From Arthrobacter woluwensis (GTDB taxonomy: Bacteria > Actinomycetota > Actinomycetes > Actinomycetales > Micrococcaceae), in contig NZ_JAUSXR010000001.1 of NCBI RefSeq assembly GCF_030816155.1, positions 1,178,001 to 1,242,000 on the forward strand: a DNA stretch of 64,000 bases. The letters are read 5' to 3'. Both the position numbers and the translations under genes were made by a program. Within the stretch, counting starts at the first letter, position 1; the number at the start of each line of letters is the position of its first letter. This document shows positions 32,946 to 41,576 of this stretch, one piece after another. Under the pieces are notes generated by a model. That model saw only the letters and a list, made by a program, of their open reading frames with translations. It did not search any database and had not been told where the DNA came from.

Positions 32946-33488
32946 CTACCTGGCCAGCTCACCCCGCCCGGGCCACCGGCCGTTCACCTCGCGGTACCGG
33001 ATCGCCAGGAGCAACGGGGCGACGTCGAAGGTCCGGATGTTGAGGCTGAGCCGAGCGCCGTCGATCGAGGTGACGGTCAGGATCGGTTGCCCCTTCCGTT
33101 CCACCATGCGGTACGAGGCCAGGTCGCTGTACGGCACCACGTGCTCCGTGCCGAGAAACGTCCTGAACGCCACGTCGTCCGCGCCGGCCGCGACGTACCA
33201 GTTGCGATACAGCGCCAGGAACAGCACTCCGCCCATGAAGACCGCGAGCGAGGCGATCTGGAACCCGAGGGGGTTTTCGGCGTCGTCCGACGTGAAGGCC
33301 ACCAGGCCCATCAGGAGGCCCACCGCCGCGAAGAGCCAGCCCACCACGGCGACGAGTTTCGGCATCCGGACGCGCTCGGGGAAGTCCTTCGCACGGTTCG
33401 GGTGCCGCCGCGCCCACCACACGATCGCCGCGATCAGCAGGGCTGCCGCGAGGAGGATCAGCGTTTTCAGCAGGATCGCCGTGGTCAT
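32946..33488 (-). CDS. Membrane protein with PH-like cytosolic domain (hypothetical)
   Basis: The protein has 180 residues from ATG 33488. Three hydrophobic helices come first: LLKTLILLAAALLIAAIVWW, LVAVVGWLFAAVGLLMGLVA and IASLAVFMGGVLFLALY. The soluble tail (EHVVPYSDLASYRM, ILTVTSIDGARLSLNIRTFD) resembles bacterial PH-domain membrane proteins. It is convergent with the MFS gene (one-base gap). No function is assigned. Confidence 0.65.
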   Translation of the reverse strand: MTTAILLKTLILLAAALLIAAIVWWARRHPNRAKDFPERVRMPKLVAVVGWLFAAVGLLMGLVAFTSDDAENPLGFQIASLAVFMGGVLFLALYRNWYVAAGADDVAFRTFLGTEHVVPYSDLASYRMVERKGQPILTVTSIDGARLSLNIRTFDVAPLLLAIRYREVNGRWPGRGELAR

Positions 33489-33603
33489 GGGTCGATGGTA
33501 CGCAGATATGGCCTGACAGGGCTCGGGCTGACCTGGCCTGGGCTGCTGGGACTTGGACTGCTCGGGCCTGGACCCGGCGGGCGGGATGCCGTGTACTGAA
33601 CGC

Positions 33604-34014
33604 ATGGAACACCGGCCCACCCGATTCGCCATCGACGCCGCGACCGCCAGCCGCATCATCGCCGAGGACCCCACGCTCGGAGCACGGCGGGCCCTGGTCG
33701 GCCCGGCCGTGCTCCGCAGCGAGGTGCTGTCCATGCTCTACCGTGAAGCCCACGCAGGACTCCTGGACGAGAAAGAGGCCCGAGCGCGGCTCACCGGTCT
33801 GGCGACCCTCAGGATCCGCCTGCTGGGGGACCGCGTCAGCCGCGCCACGGCATGGAGGATCGCCCGGCGGCTCGGCTGGGACGACGTCGGACCGGCGGAG
33901 TATCTCGCCGTGGCCTCCCTGCAGGCCGACGCCCTCGTGACCTCCGAGGAGCGTTTGATCGCCGCCGCGGACGGGATCATTCCGGTGTCCTCGTATGAGG
34001 ACCTGCTCGCCTGA
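33604..34014 (+). CDS. PIN-domain-like protein, VapC-type without a visible antitoxin
   Basis: The protein has 136 residues from ATG 33604. The pattern fits a PIN ribonuclease: an early acidic residue (FAIDAAT), SEVLSMLYREA with the conserved Glu, and the C-terminal block EYLAVASLQADALVTSEERL. In VapC toxins these acids bind Mg2+ and cleave RNA. However, the first Asp sits in an unusual N-terminal context and no antitoxin-sized gene lies immediately upstream, so it may be a solitary or diverged member. Confidence 0.6.
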   Translation: MEHRPTRFAIDAATASRIIAEDPTLGARRALVGPAVLRSEVLSMLYREAHAGLLDEKEARARLTGLATLRIRLLGDRVSRATAWRIARRLGWDDVGPAEYLAVASLQADALVTSEERLIAAADGIIPVSSYEDLLA

Positions 34015-34043
34015 CGCGTGGGTGGGAGAGGCGCGGGTTGCGC

Positions 34044-35645
34044 CTAACCGTCGAGGCTTCGGCGGCGCGTCAGGGTGCCGCCATGCTCCACCGCGAGGAC
34101 GGCATCCAGCCCGAGCCGGTCGAGGAAGGCATGGTCGTGGCTGACAATGAGAACTGCGCCACGGTACGCCTCCAGGGCCTCGGCGAGGTGCCCGACAGTG
34201 GAGACGTCCAGATTGTTGCTCGGTTCATCCAGGATGAGCAGTTGAGCGGGTGGGTCGGCGAGCAGGAGCATGGCCAGGCTGGCTCGGAAGCGCTCGCCGC
34301 CCGACAGCGTGCTGACGGGCCGGTCGGCGGCTGAGCCTCTCAGCAAGAGCCGGGCGAGCTGATTGCGGATCGTTCCCTGCGGAGTCGCCGTGGCCACGCG
34401 CTGGATGTTCTCGAGGGGACTCGCTGCGTCGTCGAGTCCATCCAGCCGCTGCGGCAAGTACCCGACCCGATCAGTCAGCAGCCGCCCGCCCGGCCGTCCG
34501 GGTTCCACGGGCGCGCCGGCGAGGAGGCGCTCGAGGAGGCTGGTTTTCCCCGCCCCATTCGGCCCGACCAGTGCGATCCGCTCGGGACCTTGAATGCCAT
34601 GGTGCCGCTCGCCGTCGGACAATTCGGCGATGCGGCGCCCTCGTGGAACGTCCGGGTCCGGCAGCACGAGGCTCACGTGCTGTTCCTCGCGGACCCGGGC
34701 ATCCGCGGCGTCGACGGCGGCTTGTGCGGCGACGACCTTCTGATCCAGAGTGCCCCGCAGATTGCCGGCCGAAACCTGCGCCTTGCTGGCGCGGTTGCCG
34801 GCCAGGATCTTCGGGATTCCGCCGTCCCGCTGCGTCTTTTTCGCGGTGCGCTCCCGTCGCGCGAGCTTCGATTCCGCTTCCTGACGCTGCCGTTTCTCCG
34901 TTTTCAAGAGCTGCTGCGCCGATTGGGCGGCCTGCACGGCAGCAGCCTGCGTCCGCTCCCGGTGTTCTCGCCACGCGCTGTAGGGTCCACCGAAGGTGTC
35001 CAGCGCGCCGGCGTGCAGCTCCGTGGTCTGGTCCATGACCTCCAGGAGCTCCAGGTCGTGGCTCACGACCACCAGAGAACCGGGCCACTCCTGAACCATG
35101 TCCCTGAGCCGTGCACGGGTGGGCCGATCCAGATTGTTGGTCGGTTCATCCAGCAGCGTGACACCGAAGCGGCGCAACCGCAGCCCGGTGACGGCGATGA
35201 GCATCGCTTCTCCTCCCGACAGCTGCGGAATCTGCCGGTGCAGCACCCCGCCGGAAAACCCGATGCTGTTGAGAGCCTCGGTGGCACGTGATTCGATGTC
35301 CCAATCGTCGCCGACGGTATCAAAGTGTTCCTGAGCGATGTCCCCGGCTTCAATGGCTCGCAGGGCATTCAGGACGTGCTCGATGCCGAGCAGCTGGGCC
35401 ACGGTCGTGGTGCGGCGCAAGGTGAGATTCTGCGGCAGATACCCCACCTCGGCTCCGCGATCGATCCGGCCTCCGGTGGGGGACAGGATCCCGGCCATCA
35501 ACTTCAGAAGGGTGGACTTTCCGGCGCCGTTGCGTCCCACCAGGCCGGTCCGGCCGGTGGGGAATGAGCCGCTGACACTGTCGAGCACGACGGCGCCGTC
35601 CGGCCAGGAGAAGGACAGGTCATGGAGGGTGATGGCTGATTTCAT
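34044..35645 (-). CDS. ABC-F family ATPase (ribosome-associated, possible antibiotic protection)
   Basis: The protein has 533 residues from ATG 35645 (AAAGAG upstream). Two ABC domains share one chain and there are no membrane segments. Domain 1 has GRNGAGKS, LSGGEA and LLDEPTNNLD; domain 2 has GPNGAGKT, LSGGERF and LILDEPSNNLD. Between them is a basic, Gln/Lys-rich linker (KTEKRQRQEAESKLARRERT). This is the ABC-F layout, whose members act on the ribosome as translation factors or protect it from antibiotics. Which of these applies is not evident. The 334-base upstream leader could hold attenuation, as is common for resistance-type ABC-F genes. Confidence 0.88.
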   Translation of the reverse strand: MKSAITLHDLSFSWPDGAVVLDSVSGSFPTGRTGLVGRNGAGKSTLLKLMAGILSPTGGRIDRGAEVGYLPQNLTLRRTTTVAQLLGIEHVLNALRAIEAGDIAQEHFDTVGDDWDIESRATEALNSIGFSGGVLHRQIPQLSGGEAMLIAVTGLRLRRFGVTLLDEPTNNLDRPTRARLRDMVQEWPGSLVVVSHDLELLEVMDQTTELHAGALDTFGGPYSAWREHRERTQAAAVQAAQSAQQLLKTEKRQRQEAESKLARRERTAKKTQRDGGIPKILAGNRASKAQVSAGNLRGTLDQKVVAAQAAVDAADARVREEQHVSLVLPDPDVPRGRRIAELSDGERHHGIQGPERIALVGPNGAGKTSLLERLLAGAPVEPGRPGGRLLTDRVGYLPQRLDGLDDAASPLENIQRVATATPQGTIRNQLARLLLRGSAADRPVSTLSGGERFRASLAMLLLADPPAQLLILDEPSNNLDVSTVGHLAEALEAYRGAVLIVSHDHAFLDRLGLDAVLAVEHGGTLTRRRSLDG

Positions 35646-35979
35646 GAGGACTCTTTTCGTCCGGGCACGAGCATGACACGGCACACGTTGTGTGCCGGTC
35701 GAGAGTGCATCTGGGAGAGTGGGACAGGCCGGGCGCGTGATCGGAAGTGCGCTGGCCGGACAGTCGAAGCTCCGTCAGCCGGACACGCGGCATCGCTACG
35801 GTGCCTGGGTGTCAGGGAAGGGGCGCAGGCCACGACGAGAACCGCTCAGACCAGGAAGGATCCCGGGAGCATGTACTCAACTGGGGCGCTGGCCACCGGA
35901 ACTCCGGCGGCTAGCTTCTGTCGACCTCGATCTCCATGCCGACGAGGCTATCACGGCCCGCGGTGCCTGACGGGTGGCT
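35646..35979. other. Leader/intergenic region of the ABC-F gene
   Basis: There is no convincing gene on either strand. It should contain the ABC-F promoter (minus strand) and possibly a regulatory leader, but I found no clear uORF or attenuator hairpin. Confidence 0.4.
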
Positions 35980-36411
35980 CTACGAACCCCGCTCCCACGA
36001 CTCCACCGGTCCGTCGATCACCGTGAAAAGGGGGTGCGGCACGGGTTCCGACGCCGCCCACCGTTCGGCGTCGGCCGGGCTGCGACGTGCCAGTTTGGCT
36101 CCCAGGTGGGCCCATTCATAGGCGAGCTGGCCGCTCGTGACGGGGATGGCGCCCTCCGGCCGTCCCGGGCGAAGGATGCGGTCGGCGTCGAAACGGTACC
36201 CGCGAGCGGTCGCCTCGGCGTGGACCTCGCTCAGATAGGCGCCGACGGCGGCCAGGGGCTCCGCCGTCGCGCGGAACCGTTCCAGCTGCGGATGGTTCTG
36301 ATAGCCCTGGGTCCGGCCGGACAGCACGGCCTGGGCGAGCAGCGTCTCTCTCCAGCACGCGACCAGGCCGGCCCGGTCCAGTTGGCTGGGGTGCACGGAC
36401 CAGATCCTCAT
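35980..36411 (-). CDS. Pyrimidine-dimer DNA glycosylase-like protein
   Basis: The protein has 143 residues starting MRIWSVHPSQLDRAGLVACW. GYQNHPQLERFR, YLSEVHAEATARGYRFD and a C-terminal segment with YEWAHLGAKLARR follow the pattern of the phage T4 endonuclease V-related family annotated as pyrimidine dimer DNA glycosylases, which excise UV photoproducts. The N-terminal residue serves as nucleophile in T4 endonuclease V; whether that holds here is inferred. It stands alone, convergent with nothing, upstream of the ABC-F leader. Confidence 0.75.
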   Translation of the reverse strand: MRIWSVHPSQLDRAGLVACWRETLLAQAVLSGRTQGYQNHPQLERFRATAEPLAAVGAYLSEVHAEATARGYRFDADRILRPGRPEGAIPVTSGQLAYEWAHLGAKLARRSPADAERWAASEPVPHPLFTVIDGPVESWERGS

Positions 36412-36640
36412 GTTCCCGCCGCCGTTCCGTCGTGACAGGACTCGTCCACCGGGGACGAAACAAGCAGGCCAGGGAACATTCCGTCAGCCTATCGGCGATC
36501 TGCGCCGGTCTCGTGCGGTCCAGCCGCACATCATGTCGGCGGAGCCGTCTCTTGCCAGAGCCACACCATCGACGGAGAGTAGTGTCACTGACAAGCGACG
36601 ACATCGCACGGAAAAAACGTCCAGGAAAGCAGGTTCATCG

Positions 36641-37093
36641 ATGAACACAGCCGCCAAGGAACGCGTCAAGGAAGCACTGAAGGCGCAGGCCCTCTCGGAG
36701 AACCGGGCCGTCGGAAGCGACGCCGAGGCGGAACGCTCCGCGGCCGAGATCGACACCAGTTCGCCCATCGAGCCGGATGACCTGTCGCATTCGGACGAGG
36801 AGGGCGAGTTCGTCGAGCTGTTCGAAGGTGTCGAGGCGCACCAGAAGGAGCTCCTGGCGGCCATCGACGCCCTTGATGTAAGCGTGACGGACACGGTGCG
36901 CCCGGGCGCCATCGTCGCGTACGGCGGAGACCACTATGTGGTGGGCGTGGCGTCCAGCTCCTTCGACAGCGACGGTGTCAGCTACGAAGGCATCGCCCCC
37001 GGGTCTCCCGTGTTCGACGCGATCCAGGGGCTTCACCAGGGCGACAGCTTCACCTTCCGCGGGACGGAGCACGTTCTCGACCTGGTGGGCTGA
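36641..37093 (+). CDS. GreA/GreB C-terminal-domain-like protein
   Basis: The protein has 150 residues from ATG 36641. The N-terminal ~55 residues are acidic and helical. The C-terminal half (VRPGAIVAYGGDHYVVGVA, GVSYEGIAPGSPVFDAIQGL, GDSFTFRG) matches the FKBP-like C-terminal domain of Gre transcription factors. The antiparallel coiled coil that reaches the RNA-polymerase channel is missing. It may modulate RNA polymerase as Rnk or Gfh-type proteins do, or do something unrelated. Family similarity is seen; function is inference. Confidence 0.65.
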   Translation: MNTAAKERVKEALKAQALSENRAVGSDAEAERSAAEIDTSSPIEPDDLSHSDEEGEFVELFEGVEAHQKELLAAIDALDVSVTDTVRPGAIVAYGGDHYVVGVASSSFDSDGVSYEGIAPGSPVFDAIQGLHQGDSFTFRGTEHVLDLVG

Positions 37094-37115
37094 GACGCTC
37101 TGAAACTGCGCAGGC

Positions 37116-38405
37116 TCACCGGCTCACCGCATCCAGCTGAGCCTGGAGGTGGTCACGGACCGCTTCATCCCGCGTCAGCCGCAGCGCGTGCTTCAGGCAC
37201 TCAGCGGCGGCGTCGGGGCGTCCGGCACTGCGGAGCGCATCCGCGCGGACGACGGCATAGGGCTGGAATCTCTCGCATTCCCGCGGATGCCGCTCCGAGA
37301 GCAGATCGAGGCGGCGCAGCGCCGCAAGTGGGCCGTCCGTTCGTCTGATCACCGCTGCTTCCGCCACCTGGGCGCCCAGCGTCGGCGCCAGCAACGTGAG
37401 TGCCGCGTACAGGGTGGCCAGCACGGTCCACTCGGTCCGTCCGGTCCGGGCGCGGTCGGCGTGCACCGCCTGAATCGCGGCTTCGAGCTGGAATCGGCCC
37501 GGTGTTCCAGGACCTCCCGCTCCTGCGGTCAGCGCCGAGGCCTTCCGCAGGTGATCCTCCGCTCGGCGTATCAGGGTGGCGTTCCAGGATCCGGTGTCCT
37601 GGTCCTCGAGCGGCACGTAGGCGGATCCGGTGGGGCGCGACGCCAGGAACGCCGCCAGCGCCGCGAGTGACCAGGCCTCGGCGTCGTCCTGGAGACTGGC
37701 AGCGACCACTTCGGCGAGATACAGGCCCTCGGCGAGCATCGGCCGAGTGGCGGGAAGGGCCTCGTCGGAGTTCTCGGCACCGGCGGGCGCCGGGATCGAC
37801 AGACACCCGTATACCGCCTCCAGGACCGAGGGCAGCCGGGAGGCCAGATGTTCGGGGCCGGGGAGCTCGAACGGGATCCTCGCGTCACGGATCCGGCGTT
37901 TGGCGCGCACCAGCCGTTGTGCCATGGTGGCGGCGGGGACCGCGAACGCCTCGCCGATCTGTGCCGCCTCGAAGCCCAGCACGGTCTGGAGCATGAGCGG
38001 AGTGCGGATGTCCTCCGCGATCGCCGGATGAGCGCAGGTCAGCAGCAATGACAACCGTCGGTCCGGAAAGCCCGCATCGCCCGAATCCATCACCGGCACC
38101 TCGATTCCTTCCAGCGCGGCGTTCAGACGGCGCCGTGCGGACTTCCATTCGTCCCTCTGCCGGTTACGCGCCACGGTGAGCAGCCAGCCCTCCGGACTGG
38201 CCGGCACTCCGTCCTCGGGCCAGCGCCGCAGCGCCTGTTCGAACGCGTCGGCCAAGGCGTCCTCTGCGAGGAGCACGTCTCCGGTGCCGGCGGCCAGGGT
38301 GGCGAGCAAGCGGCCGTACGACGCGCGGGCGGCCAGTTCCGCGGCCGCCCGCGCGTCGCCGTCGTGCTCCCGAAGGGGACCCGGCGTCAGCTGTTCGGCA
38401 CCCAC
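37116..38405 (-). CDS. ECF sigma factor, ECF42 (SigJ/DUF6596-like) group
   Basis: The protein has about 429 residues from GTG 38405. The sigma2 region (AEDALADAFEQALRRWP, WLLTVARNRQRDEWKSARRR) and the sigma4 helix-turn-helix (AAQIGEAFAVPAATMAQRLV) are followed by the ~200-residue C-terminal TPR-like extension characteristic of ECF42 factors. These replace anti-sigma control with the extension and are nearly always paired with a DGPF/YCII protein, present directly upstream with a 19-base overlap. The exact start is uncertain because in-frame codons extend upstream into the partner gene. Confidence 0.88.
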   Translation of the reverse strand: MGAEQLTPGPLREHDGDARAAAELAARASYGRLLATLAAGTGDVLLAEDALADAFEQALRRWPEDGVPASPEGWLLTVARNRQRDEWKSARRRLNAALEGIEVPVMDSGDAGFPDRRLSLLLTCAHPAIAEDIRTPLMLQTVLGFEAAQIGEAFAVPAATMAQRLVRAKRRIRDARIPFELPGPEHLASRLPSVLEAVYGCLSIPAPAGAENSDEALPATRPMLAEGLYLAEVVAASLQDDAEAWSLAALAAFLASRPTGSAYVPLEDQDTGSWNATLIRRAEDHLRKASALTAGAGGPGTPGRFQLEAAIQAVHADRARTGRTEWTVLATLYAALTLLAPTLGAQVAEAAVIRRTDGPLAALRRLDLLSERHPRECERFQPYAVVRADALRSAGRPDAAAECLKHALRLTRDEAVRDHLQAQLDAVSR

Positions 38406-38764
38406 ACGCCGTCCACGGTGTGCGTCGCTCCCGGACGGATCTCGACGCTGCCCCACTGGGCGCCCGGCGCCTGGCGGGCCCAGTCGAGGGCGGCATCCAG
38501 ATCCGGCACGTCCAGGACGAAGTACCCGCCGAGCTGTTCCTTCGTGTCCGCGAAGGGCCCGTCCTGGATGTGCAGTTTTCCGTCCCGGACGGTCACGGTG
38601 GTGCTCGCATGGGAAGGTTGCAGAACCTCCGCCGCGAGCAGCACACCGGCCTGCTGAAGAGTCGCGGCGTAGGAACGCATCGCTTCCTGGCCTTTGGCCA
38701 GGACCTCCGGGCCGAGCTCATCGGGGCTCATCTCCGGGTAATGCAGCAACAGGGTGTATCGCAT
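38387..38764 (-). CDS. YCII/DGPF-domain protein, partner of ECF42 sigma factor
   Basis: The protein has 125 residues from ATG 38764 behind GGAGGAGAG. MRYTLLLHYPE, the LHIQDGPFADTKEQLGGYF block carrying the D-G-P-F signature and FVLDVPDLDAALDWA are typical of COG3795. Proteins of this family occur in operon with ECF42 sigma factors and are among their targets. The biochemical role is unknown. Its 3' end overlaps the sigma gene, so expression is coupled. Confidence 0.9.
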   Translation of the reverse strand: MRYTLLLHYPEMSPDELGPEVLAKGQEAMRSYAATLQQAGVLLAAEVLQPSHASTTVTVRDGKLHIQDGPFADTKEQLGGYFVLDVPDLDAALDWARQAPGAQWGSVEIRPGATHTVDGVWVPNS

Positions 38765-39031
38765 GGTTCTCTCCTCCTTCACTTGATGGTGGTCCTTGGC
38801 GGGCTCAGCTACAAGACGATCGGGAGAGTTGTGGATCGACAGCCCTGGAGGATTTCCACAACTCCAGGGCGAAATCCCGCTCCCAGGGCACCACGGGATA
38901 CTGTCGAAGGCGGAAAGGCTCGATTGAGCACGAGACGATGAGAGGGGAACCGTGGGACGTCGGACGAGGGGCGGGGACAGGACTGCCGCGGGGCGGAGCG
39001 CCGTGGGACGCGCCGAGGCGGGGCGGGCGGC

Positions 39032-39271
39032 ATGAACCGGTTCTTCCGCATCCTGTACTTCGTGATCCTGGCGGCGGCCGTGGTGTTCGCGGTGGTCCGG
39101 GACGACCTGTCCTTCTGGGGCAGGTGTTTCACGGTGCTGTTCCCGCTGGTCGCGGTCGTGACCAACGAGATCCAGCTCTGGAAGGAGCGGAAGCATGAAG
39201 CGGGGGTCGCGGCTCATGCGCGGCCCGGTCTCGCGAACGACCTGCATCACGCCTACCGTGAGGAACGCTGA
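39032..39271 (+). CDS. Small membrane protein (79 aa)
   Basis: Residues 1-45 form two hydrophobic stretches (FFRILYFVILAAAVVFAVV and FTVLFPLVAVVT) around a short polar turn. A charged cytosolic tail (EIQLWKERKHEAG) follows. The family is not recognised. It is a single gene with no clear partner, and the ribosome-binding region is GGCGGGCGGC-rich and not decisive. Confidence 0.5.
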   Translation: MNRFFRILYFVILAAAVVFAVVRDDLSFWGRCFTVLFPLVAVVTNEIQLWKERKHEAGVAAHARPGLANDLHHAYREER

Positions 39272-39391
39272 CGGTCACAGCTGACCGGGGCCGACGACAC
39301 AGGACGGCATCCCAGACCCGCATCCCGAGGCCGGCATCCCGAGGCGAAGTGCCCTGGGACGCCGGCCCCGAAGTCAGAGCGACCGGAGAGT

Positions 39392-39413
39392 CAGGGCGCC
39401 TGAAGGCGCCCTG
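39392..39413 (-). terminator. Hairpin downstream of the epimerase operon
   Basis: CAGGGCGCC and GGCGCCCTG form a perfect 9-bp stem with loop TGAA, ten bases beyond the epimerase stop on the minus strand. No T-run follows, so termination is probable but not certain. Confidence 0.45.
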
Positions 39414-39422
39414 CCCGGCGGC

Positions 39423-40535
39423 TCAGGCCGAGACCTCCCAGCGGTCCACGGTCAGTTCCTCCAGCACGTCCGGATCGACGTCCACGCCGAGCCCGGGCCG
39501 GTCGGACACCAGGACCTCCGGGATACGGAACTCCAGGTTGCCCGGCTCGCGGGTGAACTTCACCGGGCCGGAGAGCTCCGTGGACACGATCGCCGGGTGA
39601 GCCAGCGCCAGGTGGTACCCGGCCGCCGAGGCGATGCTGGTCTCCAGCATCGAACCCACCTGGACCGAGAAGCCCGCGAGTTCGGCCTGCGTGGCCAGCC
39701 GATGGCACGGGGTGATGCCGCCGCTCTTCTGCAGCTTCAGATTCACCATGTCCACGCTGCGGGCCTTGACGAAACGGGCCAGGTCGGCCTGCGACACGAC
39801 CGCCTCGTCTGCCATGAGACGGACCCCCACCCGGGCGCGGATCAGCTCGAATCCCTCCACATCGTCCGCCCGGATCGGCTGTTCCACCCAATCGACGCCG
39901 AACTGTTCGAGTTCGCGGATCATCGCGATCGCCGTGGCGGGGTCACCCCAGCCCTGGTTGGCGTCCACACGGATCGCGAGGTCATGCCCGATCGCGGCGC
40001 GCACGGCCCGGACCCGTTCGACGTCGAGTCCGTCGCGGCCGCCGAGCTTCATCTTCAGGTGACGGAATCCCTCGTCCCGGGCCTCCACAGCCTGGGCGGC
40101 CAGGGTGTCGGGGGAGAGGATGCTCATGACGCGCGCGATCGTCGGGTTCTCCGGCTTCCGTCCACCGAGCAGCGCGTAGATCGGACGGTCCGCGGCCTTG
40201 CCCGCGAGGTCCCAGCAGGCGATGTCGACGGCGGCTTTGGCGGAGCCATTGCCCTTCAGCGCCGCGTCCATCCGCTGATGGACGGCCGTGATGTCCCGCG
40301 GGTCAAGACCGAGGACGGCCGGCAGCAGCAGGGTGCGCAGGGCCTCCACCGCGCCCCCGGGGGTCTCGCCCGTGACATGCGCGTCCGGCACGCTCTCGCC
40401 GAAGCCGACCAGGCCGTCGTCGGTCACCAGGGTCAGCACGATGCTGGGCATGGTCGCGTACGTGTCGTACGAGACCACGAACGGCTCCTTCAGCGGAACG
40501 TCGAGCAGGGAGATGGATGCTGAGGTGATCTTCAT
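39423..40535 (-). CDS. Dipeptide epimerase (L-Ala-D/L-Glu type), enolase superfamily
   Basis: The protein has 370 residues from ATG 40535. The muconate lactonizing enzyme subgroup is visible: MKLGGRD with the KxK-type base region (FRHLKMKLGG), IRVDANQGW, WVEQPI and MADEAVVS metal-ligand segments, and the second Lys in VNLKLQKSGGI, then GSMLETSIA. Such enzymes epimerise the alpha carbon of cell-wall dipeptides during peptidoglycan recycling. Exact dipeptide specificity is not readable. It is coupled to the upstream GNAT gene by a 4-base overlap. A PucR-type regulator is divergent from the pair and may control it. Confidence 0.85.
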   Translation of the reverse strand: MKITSASISLLDVPLKEPFVVSYDTYATMPSIVLTLVTDDGLVGFGESVPDAHVTGETPGGAVEALRTLLLPAVLGLDPRDITAVHQRMDAALKGNGSAKAAVDIACWDLAGKAADRPIYALLGGRKPENPTIARVMSILSPDTLAAQAVEARDEGFRHLKMKLGGRDGLDVERVRAVRAAIGHDLAIRVDANQGWGDPATAIAMIRELEQFGVDWVEQPIRADDVEGFELIRARVGVRLMADEAVVSQADLARFVKARSVDMVNLKLQKSGGITPCHRLATQAELAGFSVQVGSMLETSIASAAGYHLALAHPAIVSTELSGPVKFTREPGNLEFRIPEVLVSDRPGLGVDVDPDVLEELTVDRWEVSA

Positions 40536-41431
40536 CGTGCGTTCTCCGGATTCTTGAGCATTGAGGCTTCGGAGGCCAGGGCAGGGGAGAGCCGGTACCA
40601 GCCGTCGCGCGTCACACCGTCGGCGGTCCGGTCCGCCGCGAACGCGGATTCGAAGACATCCCGCAGCTCCCGTCGCCAGGCCGCGGCCAGGCCGGGGTTC
40701 TGCGCGCGCAGGGCCACGATGTCCCTGGGCGCCCGCGCCCACAGGGTGTCCCCGGACCGCAGGAGGTGTGCCTCGCCGTCCGGGCCCGTGCCGAGGACCG
40801 TCGAGTCCTCAGCCGGCGGGAGCTCGACGTCGCGGGAACGGCCTTCGCTGCACGCGACGGAATCCTCACTCGCGAGCGGCCAGACGGCCACCAGGCGGTC
40901 GCTTTCGTCCTGGGCGTTGATCTCGTCGTCCATGATCCCGTAGAAGTTCCGCGCGTACTCCGTGACGTGCGCCCCGAGTTTGGCCAGGTTGAACCGGGCG
41001 TTCCGGCTCACGAGCGGGTCGAAGGTCCAGCTCATCGTCTCGATGCCCCGTTCCAGGCACCAGGCCCGCTGGTGCTGTTTGAGGGCGAAGCCCACCCCCT
41101 TGTCGCCGATGCCCGGCGCAACTCCGGCGATCAGCGAGTAGCTCCCGTGGTCCGGAGTGACGAGGGCGGCGGCTGCGCCGCAGACGCGCCCGTCCGGCAG
41201 ATAGGCGGTGGAGATGTTGCAGCCCGCGTGTGAGATGCCGCGCAGCACGTCGAAGGGGATGGGAGCGCCTTGCGGGGACATGCCCCAGACGGACACCAGG
41301 AGCGCCTCGATCTCGCGATGGCGTTCGAGGTCGTGCTCATCACGGAGCGTCACTCCGGCGGCGTCGGCGGCGTTCTGAGCCGCCCGCTGGGCCTGTTCCG
41401 TCAAGGGATGGGGATGGCGAAGTGGAGACAT
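40532..41431 (-). CDS. GNAT-superfamily protein (COG3375-like)
   Basis: The protein has 299 residues from ATG 41431. VWGMSPQGAPIPFDVLRGISHAG, GSYSLIAGVAPGIGDKGVGF, ALKQHQRAWCLERGIETMSW and TFDPLVSRNARFNLAKLGA match predicted acetyltransferases of COG3375. Members are commonly found beside mandelate racemase/epimerase-type genes, as here. The acceptor is unknown. The ATGA overlap with the epimerase gene shows a two-gene operon. Confidence 0.82.
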   Translation of the reverse strand: MSPLRHPHPLTEQAQRAAQNAADAAGVTLRDEHDLERHREIEALLVSVWGMSPQGAPIPFDVLRGISHAGCNISTAYLPDGRVCGAAAALVTPDHGSYSLIAGVAPGIGDKGVGFALKQHQRAWCLERGIETMSWTFDPLVSRNARFNLAKLGAHVTEYARNFYGIMDDEINAQDESDRLVAVWPLASEDSVACSEGRSRDVELPPAEDSTVLGTGPDGEAHLLRSGDTLWARAPRDIVALRAQNPGLAAAWRRELRDVFESAFAADRTADGVTRDGWYRLSPALASEASMLKNPENAR

Positions 41432-41576
41432 GCTTCCACTCTGGCCGACGACTTCGCCTGATGCTTCGGCGTACAGCACTAAGATCAGAGCTGTTCTTAG
41501 TGCTGAGCCACCATGAATCGCATGGACTCGCGGCCGACCGTCAGAACGGCATCAACCAGACCACGGAGGGCAGCTC

